Shown here: piece by piece, positions 7,713 to 14,474 of the stretch | Position numbering within the stretch: position 1 is the first letter of the stretch | How the letters are laid out: each line of letters starts with the position of its first letter | NCBI GenBank assembly: GCA_964415865.1 | Contig: CAYQBY010000027.1 | Span: 1 to 21,520, forward strand | DNA: 21,520 nt | Direction of reading: 5' to 3' | DNA from: Thiopontia sp964415865 | GTDB taxonomy: Bacteria > Pseudomonadota > Gammaproteobacteria > GCF-002020875 | Translations under genes and position numbers: made by a program | Notes under the pieces: generated by a model | Told to the model about the DNA's origin: nothing | The model's database searches: none | The model's input: only the letters and a program-made list of their open reading frames with translations

Positions 7713-8247
7713 GGGGAAGCCCCATCAGTGCACTGGGATCATCTCCCTCCAGACGTTCAAACAAGGTGATACCAAGACCCTCTGACTTGAAGCTGCCGGC
7801 ACAGTTGTAGGGCTCTTCTGCGTGCAGATAGCGCTCAATTCTATCTTCATCAAGTTGACGAAAGTGGACTGTAAATGGCACTACCTCGGTCTCTCTGTCA
7901 CCAGTTTCTGAATTGAGGAGTGTTAGCCCTGTTAAAAAATGTACGGTTTTGCCTGAGGCTGCAGCGAGCTGTTTAAATGCACGATCAAAATTACCTGGTT
8001 TTCCCAGTATCTCACCACTATTCAGAGCAATCTGATCTGATCCAACAATCAGATGGGCAGGAAAGTGACGCGCAACCTCCGTGACTTTTTCGATGGAGAG
8101 CCGTTCTACAAGCTGTTCTGGAGACTCTCCATCAATCTGGTGCTCATCAATATCTGGTGAGAATGTCTCAAAAGGTAATTGCAGGCGGGAGAGCAACTCT
8201 TTTCTGAAAGGAGAGCTGGAACCGAGAATCAATGGAAGAGGGAGCAT
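7663..8247 (-). CDS. yceF: Maf-like nucleotide pyrophosphatase, YceF type (7-methyl-GTP)
   Basis: A Maf/HAM1-fold nucleoside triphosphate pyrophosphatase, 194 residues. The N-terminal phosphate-binding motif is LGSSSPFRKELL, the catalytic base is Asp71 in the VGSDQ motif, and the YceF-subgroup signature CAGSFKSEGLGITLFERLEGDDPSALMGLPL is present. The E. coli YceF form of this signature goes with 7-methyl-GTP hydrolysis, as opposed to the dTTP/UTP activity of YhdE. It diverges from yceD, as in E. coli, and converges on the HAD gene. There is no Shine-Dalgarno sequence. A good promoter (TTGAGC-17 bp-GATAAT) ends only 8 nt before the ATG, so the transcript may be leaderless or nearly so. Confidence 0.92.
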   Translation of the reverse strand: MLPLPLILGSSSPFRKELLSRLQLPFETFSPDIDEHQIDGESPEQLVERLSIEKVTEVARHFPAHLIVGSDQIALNSGEILGKPGNFDRAFKQLAAASGKTVHFLTGLTLLNSETGDRETEVVPFTVHFRQLDEDRIERYLHAEEPYNCAGSFKSEGLGITLFERLEGDDPSALMGLPLIRLVRMLEQQGAIFP

Positions 8248-8255
8248 GATTTGCG

Positions 8256-8284
8256 ATTATCCACAGATGAGCTTATCTGCTCAA
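8256..8284 (-). promoter_or_regulatory. Probable maf (yceF) promoter
   Basis: On the minus strand: TTGAGC (8284-8279) and GATAAT (8261-8256) separated by exactly 17 bp. Predicted initiation is near 8249, 1-2 nt before the ATG at 8247. The -10 box overlaps a perfect DnaA-box sequence. Confidence 0.5.
8257..8265 (+). promoter_or_regulatory. Perfect DnaA-box sequence in the maf / yceD divergent region
   Basis: TTATCCACA, identical to the strongest E. coli DnaA box, lies in the 60-bp gap between the divergent maf and yceD genes and overlaps the maf -10 box. No second box is close by, so it is not an origin. It could link these growth genes to DnaA, or be a chance 9-mer. Confidence 0.35.
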
Positions 8285-8307
8285 GGATGTAGTATCATTC
8301 TTTTCCC

Positions 8308-8817
8308 ATGGCCGACCATCTTCCAGACCATATTGATCCTTTCTCACTGGCCCTGTCCGGTAGAATCATAGAGCAAACTCTACCTCTTGCTGAATTCAAG
8401 CGGGTAACAGAGTTACTTCTGGATGACAGCGGTAGGGTGACAGTCAGGGTCAGATTTGGAGTTGATGAGTCAGATGTCATCTATCTTGATGGGGTCGTCT
8501 CGGCAAATATTCAGTTACCATGCCAGCGCTGTATGGAACCAATGAGCACCTTAATCAGCTCCAGTTTTGACATGGGGCTTATTCGTGATGAGGATGACTC
8601 CTCCTCTCTGCCGGATAAATATGAACCTCTTCTGGTGGATGACAAGGAATTTTCACTTTTTGGGTTTATTGAAGACGAACTGATTTTAGCGGTTCCTGTT
8701 GTGGTTACCCACTCCATGGATGAGTGTAGTGCATCTCGTTATCTTCAGGACACAACTGTGGTTGAAGAGGAAGAGAAGGAAAATCCTTTCCAGGTTCTGG
8801 AACAGTTGAAGAAGTAA
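8308..8817 (+). CDS. yceD: YceD family protein (DUF177), large-ribosomal-RNA accumulation
   Basis: A 169-residue member of the YceD/DUF177 family, which is nearly always upstream of rpmF and has been linked to 23S rRNA accumulation in E. coli and plants; its biochemical activity is not established. Visible signs are the CQRC motif (Cys72, Cys75) after a beta-rich N-terminal half, the YEPLLVDDKEFSLFGFIEDELILAVPVV core that aligns with E. coli YceD, a later Cys in DECSA, and the conserved C-terminal ENPFQVLEQLKK. The ATG at 8308 has no Shine-Dalgarno sequence; a TATCAT box (8293-8298) ends 9 nt upstream. The gene opens the fatty-acid cluster. Confidence 0.92.
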   Translation: MADHLPDHIDPFSLALSGRIIEQTLPLAEFKRVTELLLDDSGRVTVRVRFGVDESDVIYLDGVVSANIQLPCQRCMEPMSTLISSSFDMGLIRDEDDSSSLPDKYEPLLVDDKEFSLFGFIEDELILAVPVVVTHSMDECSASRYLQDTTVVEEEEKENPFQVLEQLKK

Positions 8818-8824
8818 CAAAAAC

Positions 8825-8854
8825 TGAGCAAAACAGTACAAATTCAATTATAAT
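8825..8854 (+). promoter_or_regulatory. Candidate promoter for rpmF-plsX-fab genes
   Basis: A consensus TATAAT (8849-8854) lies 18 bp after a weak -35 element TGAGCA (8825-8830), in the 112-bp gap between yceD and rpmF. The leader would be about 70 nt and holds a direct repeat GGTGGCT ... GGTGGCT followed by a T7 tract. The perfect -10 box and the gap favour an internal promoter here. Confidence 0.45.
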
Positions 8855-8929
8855 TCGCGCCAATATTTGGTGGCTATTCAATTGGGTGGCTGCTTTTTTT
8901 ATTCTGTATTTAATGTTGGGAGAGATCCA

Positions 8930-9112
8930 ATGGCTGTACAAAAAAACAAGAAGACTCGTTCAAGACGTGGCATGCGCCGCTCTCATGATGCGCTGACAAG
9001 CCCATCACTATCTGTGGACGCTGAGACTGGTGAGACTCACCTGCGTCACCACGTGACTCCAGATGGCTACTATCGTGGTCGTAAAGTGGTTCAGGATAGC
9101 GTAGAAGATTAA
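8930..9112 (+). CDS. rpmF: 50S ribosomal protein L32
   Basis: The small basic L32 protein of the large ribosomal subunit, 60 residues. With the ATG at 8930 it reads MAVQKNKKTRSRRGMRRSHD and later HLRHHVTPDGYYRGRKV, which aligns end to end with E. coli L32. It is the Cys-free form that lacks a zinc ribbon. A GGGAGAGA ribosome site lies 5-12 nt before this ATG. An in-frame ATG 21 codons upstream gives a non-homologous extension and is rejected. Only 9 bp separate it from plsX. Confidence 0.97.
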   Translation: MAVQKNKKTRSRRGMRRSHDALTSPSLSVDAETGETHLRHHVTPDGYYRGRKVVQDSVED

Positions 9113-9121
9113 TTTAGGGCT

Positions 9122-10174
9122 GTGACAACCAACAGTCCTACCGGAGTCGGCCATAGGTCGACCACTATCTCCATTGACGCTATGGGTGGTGATTACGGTC
9201 TGGATGTCACTGTCCCGGCCTCACTGCAGGCACTCAAAAAAAATAGGTCTCTTCATCTGGTTCTAGTCGGAAACCAGGAGGAGATCTCTGCGCATCTGGA
9301 ACAGGTCGATTCTGATCTAAAAAGCCGTATACAGATTCACCATGCATCACAGACTGTAGCGATGGATGAATCACCATCCAGTGCCCTGCGCAAGAAAAAA
9401 GACTCCTCCATGCGTGTTGCACTCAACCTTGTAAAAGAGGGTGATGCAGGGGCTTGTGTAAGTGCAGGGAATACAGGCGCACTGATGGCGACCTCACGCT
9501 TTGTCCTCAAGATGTTGCCCGGGATTGATCGTCCTGCAATTTCTGCTGCTCTACCTACAGTTCGTGGCACCAGTTACATGTTGGATCTGGGGGCTAATGT
9601 TGATGCAACGTCAGAGAGCCTGTTTCAGTTTGCAGTAATGGGCGCGGAATTGGTTTCTGCTGTTGCGGATAACTCGAACCCATCAATTGGTCTTCTAAAT
9701 ATTGGTGAGGAGGAGATCAAGGGTAACGAGATGGTGAAGCAGGCTGCGGAGCTTATGGCCAATAGTGATCTGAACTATTACGGCTTTGTAGAGGGTGATG
9801 ATATCTACAAGGGGACAGTTGATGTGGTGGTCTGCGATGGTTTTGTTGGAAACATCGCCCTCAAGGCAAGTGAGGGTTTGGCTCATATGGTTAGCCACTT
9901 CATCAAGACAGGGTTTAATAAAAACTTCCTGACCAAGATTTCTGGATTGATTGCGATGCCTGTACTAAAGGCATTCCGTGGCCGTATTGAGCCACGAAAC
10001 TATAATGGTGCCAGCTTGTTGGGATTGCGTGGTATTGTGGTAAAGAGTCATGGTGGCACTGATGTTATGGGATTTAGTAATGCAATTAATGTTGCAGTTG
10101 CCGAGGTCGAACATGCTGTTCCACAAAAGATTGATGCACATCTGCACCGTACACTGGTAGAGGGCAAAGAGTGA
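9122..10174 (+). CDS. plsX: Phosphate acyltransferase PlsX
   Basis: PlsX makes acyl-phosphate from acyl-ACP and phosphate for phospholipid synthesis by PlsY. The 350-residue product has the N-terminal IDAMGGDYG motif, ASQTVAMDESPSSALRKKKDSSM, the SAGNTGALMA and LDLGANVDA segments, LLNIGEEEIKGN, and the C-terminal GLRGIVVKSHGGTDVMGFSNAI, all standard for the family. The start is a GTG at 9122 with TAGGG a few bases upstream; the next ATG lies inside the IDAMGGD motif and would truncate the first strand. The TGA stop overlaps the fabH start (GTGA). Confidence 0.96.
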   Translation: MTTNSPTGVGHRSTTISIDAMGGDYGLDVTVPASLQALKKNRSLHLVLVGNQEEISAHLEQVDSDLKSRIQIHHASQTVAMDESPSSALRKKKDSSMRVALNLVKEGDAGACVSAGNTGALMATSRFVLKMLPGIDRPAISAALPTVRGTSYMLDLGANVDATSESLFQFAVMGAELVSAVADNSNPSIGLLNIGEEEIKGNEMVKQAAELMANSDLNYYGFVEGDDIYKGTVDVVVCDGFVGNIALKASEGLAHMVSHFIKTGFNKNFLTKISGLIAMPVLKAFRGRIEPRNYNGASLLGLRGIVVKSHGGTDVMGFSNAINVAVAEVEHAVPQKIDAHLHRTLVEGKE

Positions 10175-11127
10175 ACTATTCTCGAATTATAGGTACTGGT
10201 GGTTATCTTCCTGAGGCAGTCAGAACCAATGCTGATCTTGAAAAGATGATGGAGACATCCGATGAGTGGATTGTGGCTCGTACCGGAATTAAAACTCGTC
10301 ATATTGCTGCAGAAAATGAGACTACTTGTGATCTGGCAGAACAGTCGTCGCTGCAGGCAATTGAGGCTGCAGGCATTGATCGAGGCGAGATTGACCTGAT
10401 AATTGTGGCAACTACAACACCAGACAAGATTTTCCCCAGTACCGCATGTCTGTTGCAACAGAGGCTCGATATTCATGGTTGCCCGGCATTTGATGTGCAG
10501 GCGGTATGTACAGGTTTTGTCTATGCACTCTCGGTTGCGGATAACTTTATCCGTGCTGGTTCAGCAAAATGTGCCCTGGTTGTTGGTGCTGAGACTCTCT
10601 CCAGAATTGTAAATTGGGAAGATCGAGGAACAGCAATTCTGTTTGGTGATGGTTCCGGTGCTGTAGTGCTGAAGGCTTCTGAGGAGCCGGGAATTTTATC
10701 TACCCATATTCATGCGGATGGAAAGTACGAGGAGCTGTTGCATGTGCCTGGTGGTATATCGGCAGGCTATGATGGTGAGCCCTACATAGAGATGAAGGGT
10801 AACGAAGTCTTCAAGATGGCTGTCAATACGCTGGGGCGTATCGTGGATGAGACCCTGGATGCCAATAAGATGGAGAAAGAGGAGATTGATTGGCTGGTAC
10901 CTCACCAGGCCAATGTGCGAATAATTGCCGCTACTGCCAAAAAACTTAAGATGTCCATGGATAATGTAATTCTTACGGTACAGGATCATGGCAACACTTC
11001 GGCCGCTTCAGTGCCTCTTGCGTTGAATGAGGGAGTGCGTAGCGGAAAAATAAAGCCAGGACAAACTATTCTGATGGAGGCCTTTGGGGGTGGGTTTACC
11101 TGGGGCTCTGTTCTCGCTCGTCTATAG
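10171..11127 (+). CDS. fabH: Beta-ketoacyl-ACP synthase III
   Basis: FabH condenses acetyl-CoA with malonyl-ACP to start fatty-acid synthesis. At 318 residues it matches the E. coli length. The Cys-His-Asn triad is visible: Cys113 in VQAVCTGFVYAL, His245 in VPHQANVRI and Asn275 in DHGNTSAAS, followed by EAFGGGFTWGSVL at the C-terminus. The start codon is GTG, overlapping the plsX stop by 4 bp, so it is probably translationally coupled. Context between plsX and fabD is the classical order. Confidence 0.97.
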   Translation: MNYSRIIGTGGYLPEAVRTNADLEKMMETSDEWIVARTGIKTRHIAAENETTCDLAEQSSLQAIEAAGIDRGEIDLIIVATTTPDKIFPSTACLLQQRLDIHGCPAFDVQAVCTGFVYALSVADNFIRAGSAKCALVVGAETLSRIVNWEDRGTAILFGDGSGAVVLKASEEPGILSTHIHADGKYEELLHVPGGISAGYDGEPYIEMKGNEVFKMAVNTLGRIVDETLDANKMEKEEIDWLVPHQANVRIIAATAKKLKMSMDNVILTVQDHGNTSAASVPLALNEGVRSGKIKPGQTILMEAFGGGFTWGSVLARL

Positions 11128-11136
11128 GAATTAATT

Positions 11137-12081
11137 ATGAAACTTGCATTTGTATTTCCGGGTCAGGGCTCACAATCTGTCGGTATGCTTGCTGACCTTG
11201 CTGAGAGCCATCCTGTTGTTGGTGAAACTTTTAGTGAGGCATCAGATCAATTGGGTATGGATCTCTGGAAGTTGGTGCAGGAGGGGCCAAAAGAGGCACT
11301 AAACCAGACCACCAATACGCAGCCTGCAATGCTGGCTGCTGGAGTTGCTACCTGGAGGGTGTGGAATCAGCAGGCAGGTACTGCCCCATCCATTATGGCT
11401 GGTCATAGTTTAGGTGAATATTCAGCACTGGTCGTTGCTGGTGCTCTTGATTTTGGCGATGCCATTAAGCTTGTTGCAGAGCGTGGTCGTCTGATGCAGG
11501 AGGCTGTTCCAGAGGGTGAAGGGGCAATGGCAGCTATTCTTGGCCTGGATGATGATCAGGTGCGTTCAGTCTGTAGCGGTGCTGCAGATGGTGGAGTAGT
11601 AGAACCAGTTAATTTCAACTCGCCTGGACAGGTGGTAATCGCCGGGAGTGCAGATGCAGTGGGACGAGCTATTGAGGCAGCAAAAGAGGCAGGTGCAAAA
11701 CGTGCACTTCCTCTCCCTGTTAGTGTCCCTTCACACTCATCACTTATGAATGAGGCTGCAACAAAGTTTGCAACTGCAATGGAACCTGTAGCGATTAACT
11801 CACCAGAGATTCCTGTAATTAATAATGTTGACGTTACTGTTGAGATGGATTCAGACTCAATTCGTGGAGCATTGACACGCCAGCTTTACAATCCTGTACG
11901 TTGGGTGGAGACAGTTAGGAAGATGCATGGTGAAGGAGTCGGTATGCTTGTTGAGTGTGGCCCAGGAAAAGTATTGGCCGGCTTAAACAAGAGGATCGAG
12001 AGAGGAATGAAAGCTATGGCAGTTTTCGATAACGCCACTCTTGCAGCAGCTATCAACACAGTCAATGGAGAAGAATCATGA
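11137..12081 (+). CDS. fabD: Malonyl-CoA:ACP transacylase
   Basis: FabD loads malonyl groups onto AcpP. The 314-residue protein starts FVFPGQGSQSVGM, has the nucleophile Ser91 in GHSLGEYSALV, the conserved GRLMQEAVPEGEGAMAAILG segment, the active-site His in VPSHSSLM, and the C-terminal VECGPGKVLAGLNKRI. A TAGGA ribosome site lies 8 nt before the ATG. It is 9 bp after fabH and overlaps fabG by ATGA. Confidence 0.97.
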   Translation: MKLAFVFPGQGSQSVGMLADLAESHPVVGETFSEASDQLGMDLWKLVQEGPKEALNQTTNTQPAMLAAGVATWRVWNQQAGTAPSIMAGHSLGEYSALVVAGALDFGDAIKLVAERGRLMQEAVPEGEGAMAAILGLDDDQVRSVCSGAADGGVVEPVNFNSPGQVVIAGSADAVGRAIEAAKEAGAKRALPLPVSVPSHSSLMNEAATKFATAMEPVAINSPEIPVINNVDVTVEMDSDSIRGALTRQLYNPVRWVETVRKMHGEGVGMLVECGPGKVLAGLNKRIERGMKAMAVFDNATLAAAINTVNGEES

Positions 12082-12818
12082 GTCTTGAAGGGCAGGTTGC
12101 GCTGGTTACAGGTGCCAGCCGAGGAATTGGTCAGTCTATTGCACTTAAGCTAGGAAAGATGGGCGCCTATGTGATTGGAACAGCAACCTCTGATAACGGT
12201 GCTGCAAAAATCTCTGCTTACATGAGTGAGGCAGGTATCAATGGTGAGGGGATGAACCTTAATGTAACTGATGGGGATGCAGTTTTAGCAACCATCAAGC
12301 ATATAGCGGATGAGCATGGTGCCGTTACCCTGTTGGTGAATAATGCAGGAATTACCCGTGATAATCTTCTGATGAGGATGAAGGAAGAGGAGTGGAGCGC
12401 CATTATGGACACCAATTTGACCTCAATCTATCGTGTCTCCAAGGCATGTCTACGGGGGATGATGAAGGCTCGTACTGGTCGCATTATTAGTATCACCTCT
12501 GTTGTGGGTGCCATGGGTAATCCTGGGCAGTCCAACTATGCTGCTGCAAAAGCTGGAGTAATGGGGTTTAGTAAGGCGCTGGCTCGTGAGGTTGCATCAC
12601 GTGGTATTACTGTTAATACAGTTGCACCAGGCTTTATTGATACTGATATGACCAAGGCACTTCCTGATGAGCAGAAGGATGCTCTTAAGACCCAGATTCC
12701 GCTGGGAGCTCTAGGGCAGCCGGAAGATATAGCCAACGCAGTAGGTTTTCTGGCTTCAGAAGATGCCTCTTATATTACAGGCCAGACACTACATGTGAAT
12801 GGCGGAATGTATATGTAG
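12078..12818 (+). CDS. fabG: 3-oxoacyl-ACP reductase
   Basis: FabG is the NADPH-dependent reductase of the elongation cycle, a short-chain dehydrogenase of 246 residues. The cofactor loop TGASRGIG is at about 11-18, NNAG at 88-91, and the catalytic Ser141, Tyr154 and Lys158 are in ITSVVG and NYAAAKAG. The C-terminal SYITGQTLHVNGGMYM is typical. It overlaps fabD by 4 bp (ATGA) and is followed by an 82-bp gap holding the acpP promoter. Confidence 0.97.
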   Translation: MSLEGQVALVTGASRGIGQSIALKLGKMGAYVIGTATSDNGAAKISAYMSEAGINGEGMNLNVTDGDAVLATIKHIADEHGAVTLLVNNAGITRDNLLMRMKEEEWSAIMDTNLTSIYRVSKACLRGMMKARTGRIISITSVVGAMGNPGQSNYAAAKAGVMGFSKALAREVASRGITVNTVAPGFIDTDMTKALPDEQKDALKTQIPLGALGQPEDIANAVGFLASEDASYITGQTLHVNGGMYM

Positions 12819-12828
12819 CCATTTTTCT

Positions 12829-12857
12829 ATGGCAAATGAGGGTGATGATGGTAAAAT
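12829..12857 (+). promoter_or_regulatory. Candidate acpP promoter
   Basis: ATGGCA (12829-12834, 4 of 6) and TAAAAT (12852-12857) are 17 bp apart, and TGG immediately precedes the -10 box, giving an extended -10 (TGnTAAAAT). The predicted leader is about 37 nt. A separate strong promoter before acpP suits the high demand for acyl carrier protein. Confidence 0.5.
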
Positions 12858-12900
12858 TGTCCTCAGTTTTTTCATAAATAACAAATCGTAGAGGATACAA

Positions 12901-13137
12901 ATGAGCGATATTCAAGCACAGGTTACCAAAATTGTTGCAGAGCAGCTGGGTGTTGATGAGGGTGAGATCACTAATGAGTCATCTTTTGTAGATGATCTTG
13001 GCGCAGACTCTCTCGATACAGTTGAGTTGGTGATGGCACTGGAAGAGGAGTTTGGTTGTGAGATTCCTGATGATGAGGCTGAGAAGATCACTACTGTTCA
13101 GTTAGCGATCGATTACATCAACAAGGCAAACGGCTAA
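12901..13137 (+). CDS. acpP: Acyl carrier protein
   Basis: The 78-residue acidic carrier holds growing acyl chains on a phosphopantetheine arm attached to Ser37 in the DDLGADSLDTVEL motif. Length, strong acidity and the closing helix (KITTVQLAIDYINKANG) are canonical. GAGGA lies 6-10 nt before the ATG. The gene is bounded by its own probable promoter upstream and an intrinsic terminator downstream, so it can be expressed more strongly than its neighbours. Confidence 0.98.
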   Translation: MSDIQAQVTKIVAEQLGVDEGEITNESSFVDDLGADSLDTVELVMALEEEFGCEIPDDEAEKITTVQLAIDYINKANG

Positions 13138-13155
13138 TATCTGAAAATCAGATAT
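13137..13155 (+). other. Short hairpin directly after acpP
   Basis: ATATCTGA/TCAGATAT form a perfect 8-bp stem with an AAA loop, beginning at the last base of the acpP stop codon. It is AT-rich and has no T-tract. It may protect the 3' end of acpP mRNA or be a processing site ahead of the terminator. Confidence 0.45.
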
Positions 13156-13173
13156 ATCGTTTTACGATGAAAG

Positions 13174-13203
13174 CCGCATTTCATACATGAAGTGCGGTTT
13201 TTT
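13174..13203 (+). terminator. Intrinsic terminator between acpP and fabF
   Basis: CCGCATTTCA pairs with TGAAGTGCGG (10 bp including one G-U) around a TACA loop, followed by T6 then GGTTTTT. It lies 26 bp before the fabF start, so it probably reduces fabF and downstream expression relative to acpP rather than isolating them fully. Confidence 0.8.
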
Positions 13204-13229
13204 GGTTTTTGAATTGATGAGGAAACGAG

Positions 13230-14474
13230 ATGAAGGGTGACAGACGTGTTGTTGTAACTGGGATCGGCATGGTATCTCCTGTTGGAAATACAGTAGAGGA
13301 TAGTTGGAAGAATATTCTTGCTGGAGTTGGTGGAGCGGGTCCGGTGCCACATTTTGATGCAACTGAATTTCCGGTTACATTCTCCTGTTCAATCAAGGAT
13401 GACTTTGATCCCCTTGAGTATCTAACCAAGAAAGACCTGCGCAAGATGGATACATTTATCCATTATGGCATTGCTGCCGGGGTCCAGGCGTTTCGTGACT
13501 CTGGTCTGGAGATTACCGATGAGAATGCCCCGCGTATTGGCGTATCTGTGGGGTCTGGTATCGGTGGCCTGCCAGGCATAGAAAAAGGGAGAGATTCACT
13601 GGTTAATGGTGGACCACGCAAGGTCTCTCCATTCTTTGTCCCTTCCAATATCATCAATATGGTGTCAGGAAATCTCTCCATAATGATCGGGGCCAAGGGT
13701 CCAAATACCGCAATTGTTACGGCGTGTAGTTCTGCAACCCACAGTATTGGTGATGCGGCACGCATGATTATATATGGTGATGCAGATGTCATGATTACGG
13801 GTGGTGCTGAAAATGCCACATGCCCGGTAGGACTGAGTGGATTTGCTCAGGCCAAGGCACTCTCCTCTCGTAATGATGATCCACAAACGGCTAGCCGTCC
13901 CTGGGATGTTGATCGTGATGGATTTGTATTGGGAGATGGTGCCGGTGTACTGGTGCTTGAGGAGTATGAGCATGCCAAGGCGCGTGGAGCTAACATCTAT
14001 GCAGAGGTGACAGGTTTTGGCATGAGTGGTGATGCCTACCATATGACCTCACCATCACCTGGTGGGGAGGGGGCGTCACGTTGTATGGATAGTGCGTTGG
14101 CAGATGCCGGTATTAATCCTGAAGAGATTGATTACATTAACGCACATGGGACGTCTACTCCGGCAGGAGATCTTGCAGAGACATCGGCTGTGAAACAGTC
14201 ATTTGGCGACCATGCCTATAAGGTGGCGGTTAACTCCACCAAATCAATGACAGGCCACCTGCTTGGTGCCGCTGGCGGGATTGAGGCTATCTTCTCTATT
14301 CTTGCAATCAGAGATCAGGTCTCCCCACCCACCATCAACATCTTCAATCAGGATCCCGAGTGTGATCTGGATTACGTTGCCAATACAGCACGCGACATGA
14401 AGATTGATATTGCGATGTCAAACTCATTTGGCTTTGGTGGCACCAACGGAACTGTTGTCCTGAAAAAAATGTGA
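13230..14474 (+). CDS. fabF: Beta-ketoacyl-ACP synthase II
   Basis: FabF elongates acyl-ACP with malonyl-ACP. The 414-residue thiolase-fold enzyme shows VVVTGIGMVSPVGN at the N-terminus, the nucleophile Cys166 in TACSSATHSIG, His306 in NAHGTSTPAGD and His343 in GHLLGAAGGIEA, then SNSFGFGGTNGTVVL at the end. Ribosome site GAGGA lies upstream of the ATG. It follows acpP after the terminator and ends in a GTGA overlap with pabB. Confidence 0.97.
   Translation: MKGDRRVVVTGIGMVSPVGNTVEDSWKNILAGVGGAGPVPHFDATEFPVTFSCSIKDDFDPLEYLTKKDLRKMDTFIHYGIAAGVQAFRDSGLEITDENAPRIGVSVGSGIGGLPGIEKGRDSLVNGGPRKVSPFFVPSNIINMVSGNLSIMIGAKGPNTAIVTACSSATHSIGDAARMIIYGDADVMITGGAENATCPVGLSGFAQAKALSSRNDDPQTASRPWDVDRDGFVLGDGAGVLVLEEYEHAKARGANIYAEVTGFGMSGDAYHMTSPSPGGEGASRCMDSALADAGINPEEIDYINAHGTSTPAGDLAETSAVKQSFGDHAYKVAVNSTKSMTGHLLGAAGGIEAIFSILAIRDQVSPPTINIFNQDPECDLDYVANTARDMKIDIAMSNSFGFGGTNGTVVLKKM

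Noticed and set aside
8257..8265. Replication origin at the DnaA box
   Set aside because: Single box, no AT-rich unwinding region or dnaA/gidA genes nearby.
8867..8929. Upstream ATG extending L32 by 21 residues
   Set aside because: The extension is hydrophobic and non-homologous; the ATG at 8930 has a ribosome site and gives the conserved MAVQ start.
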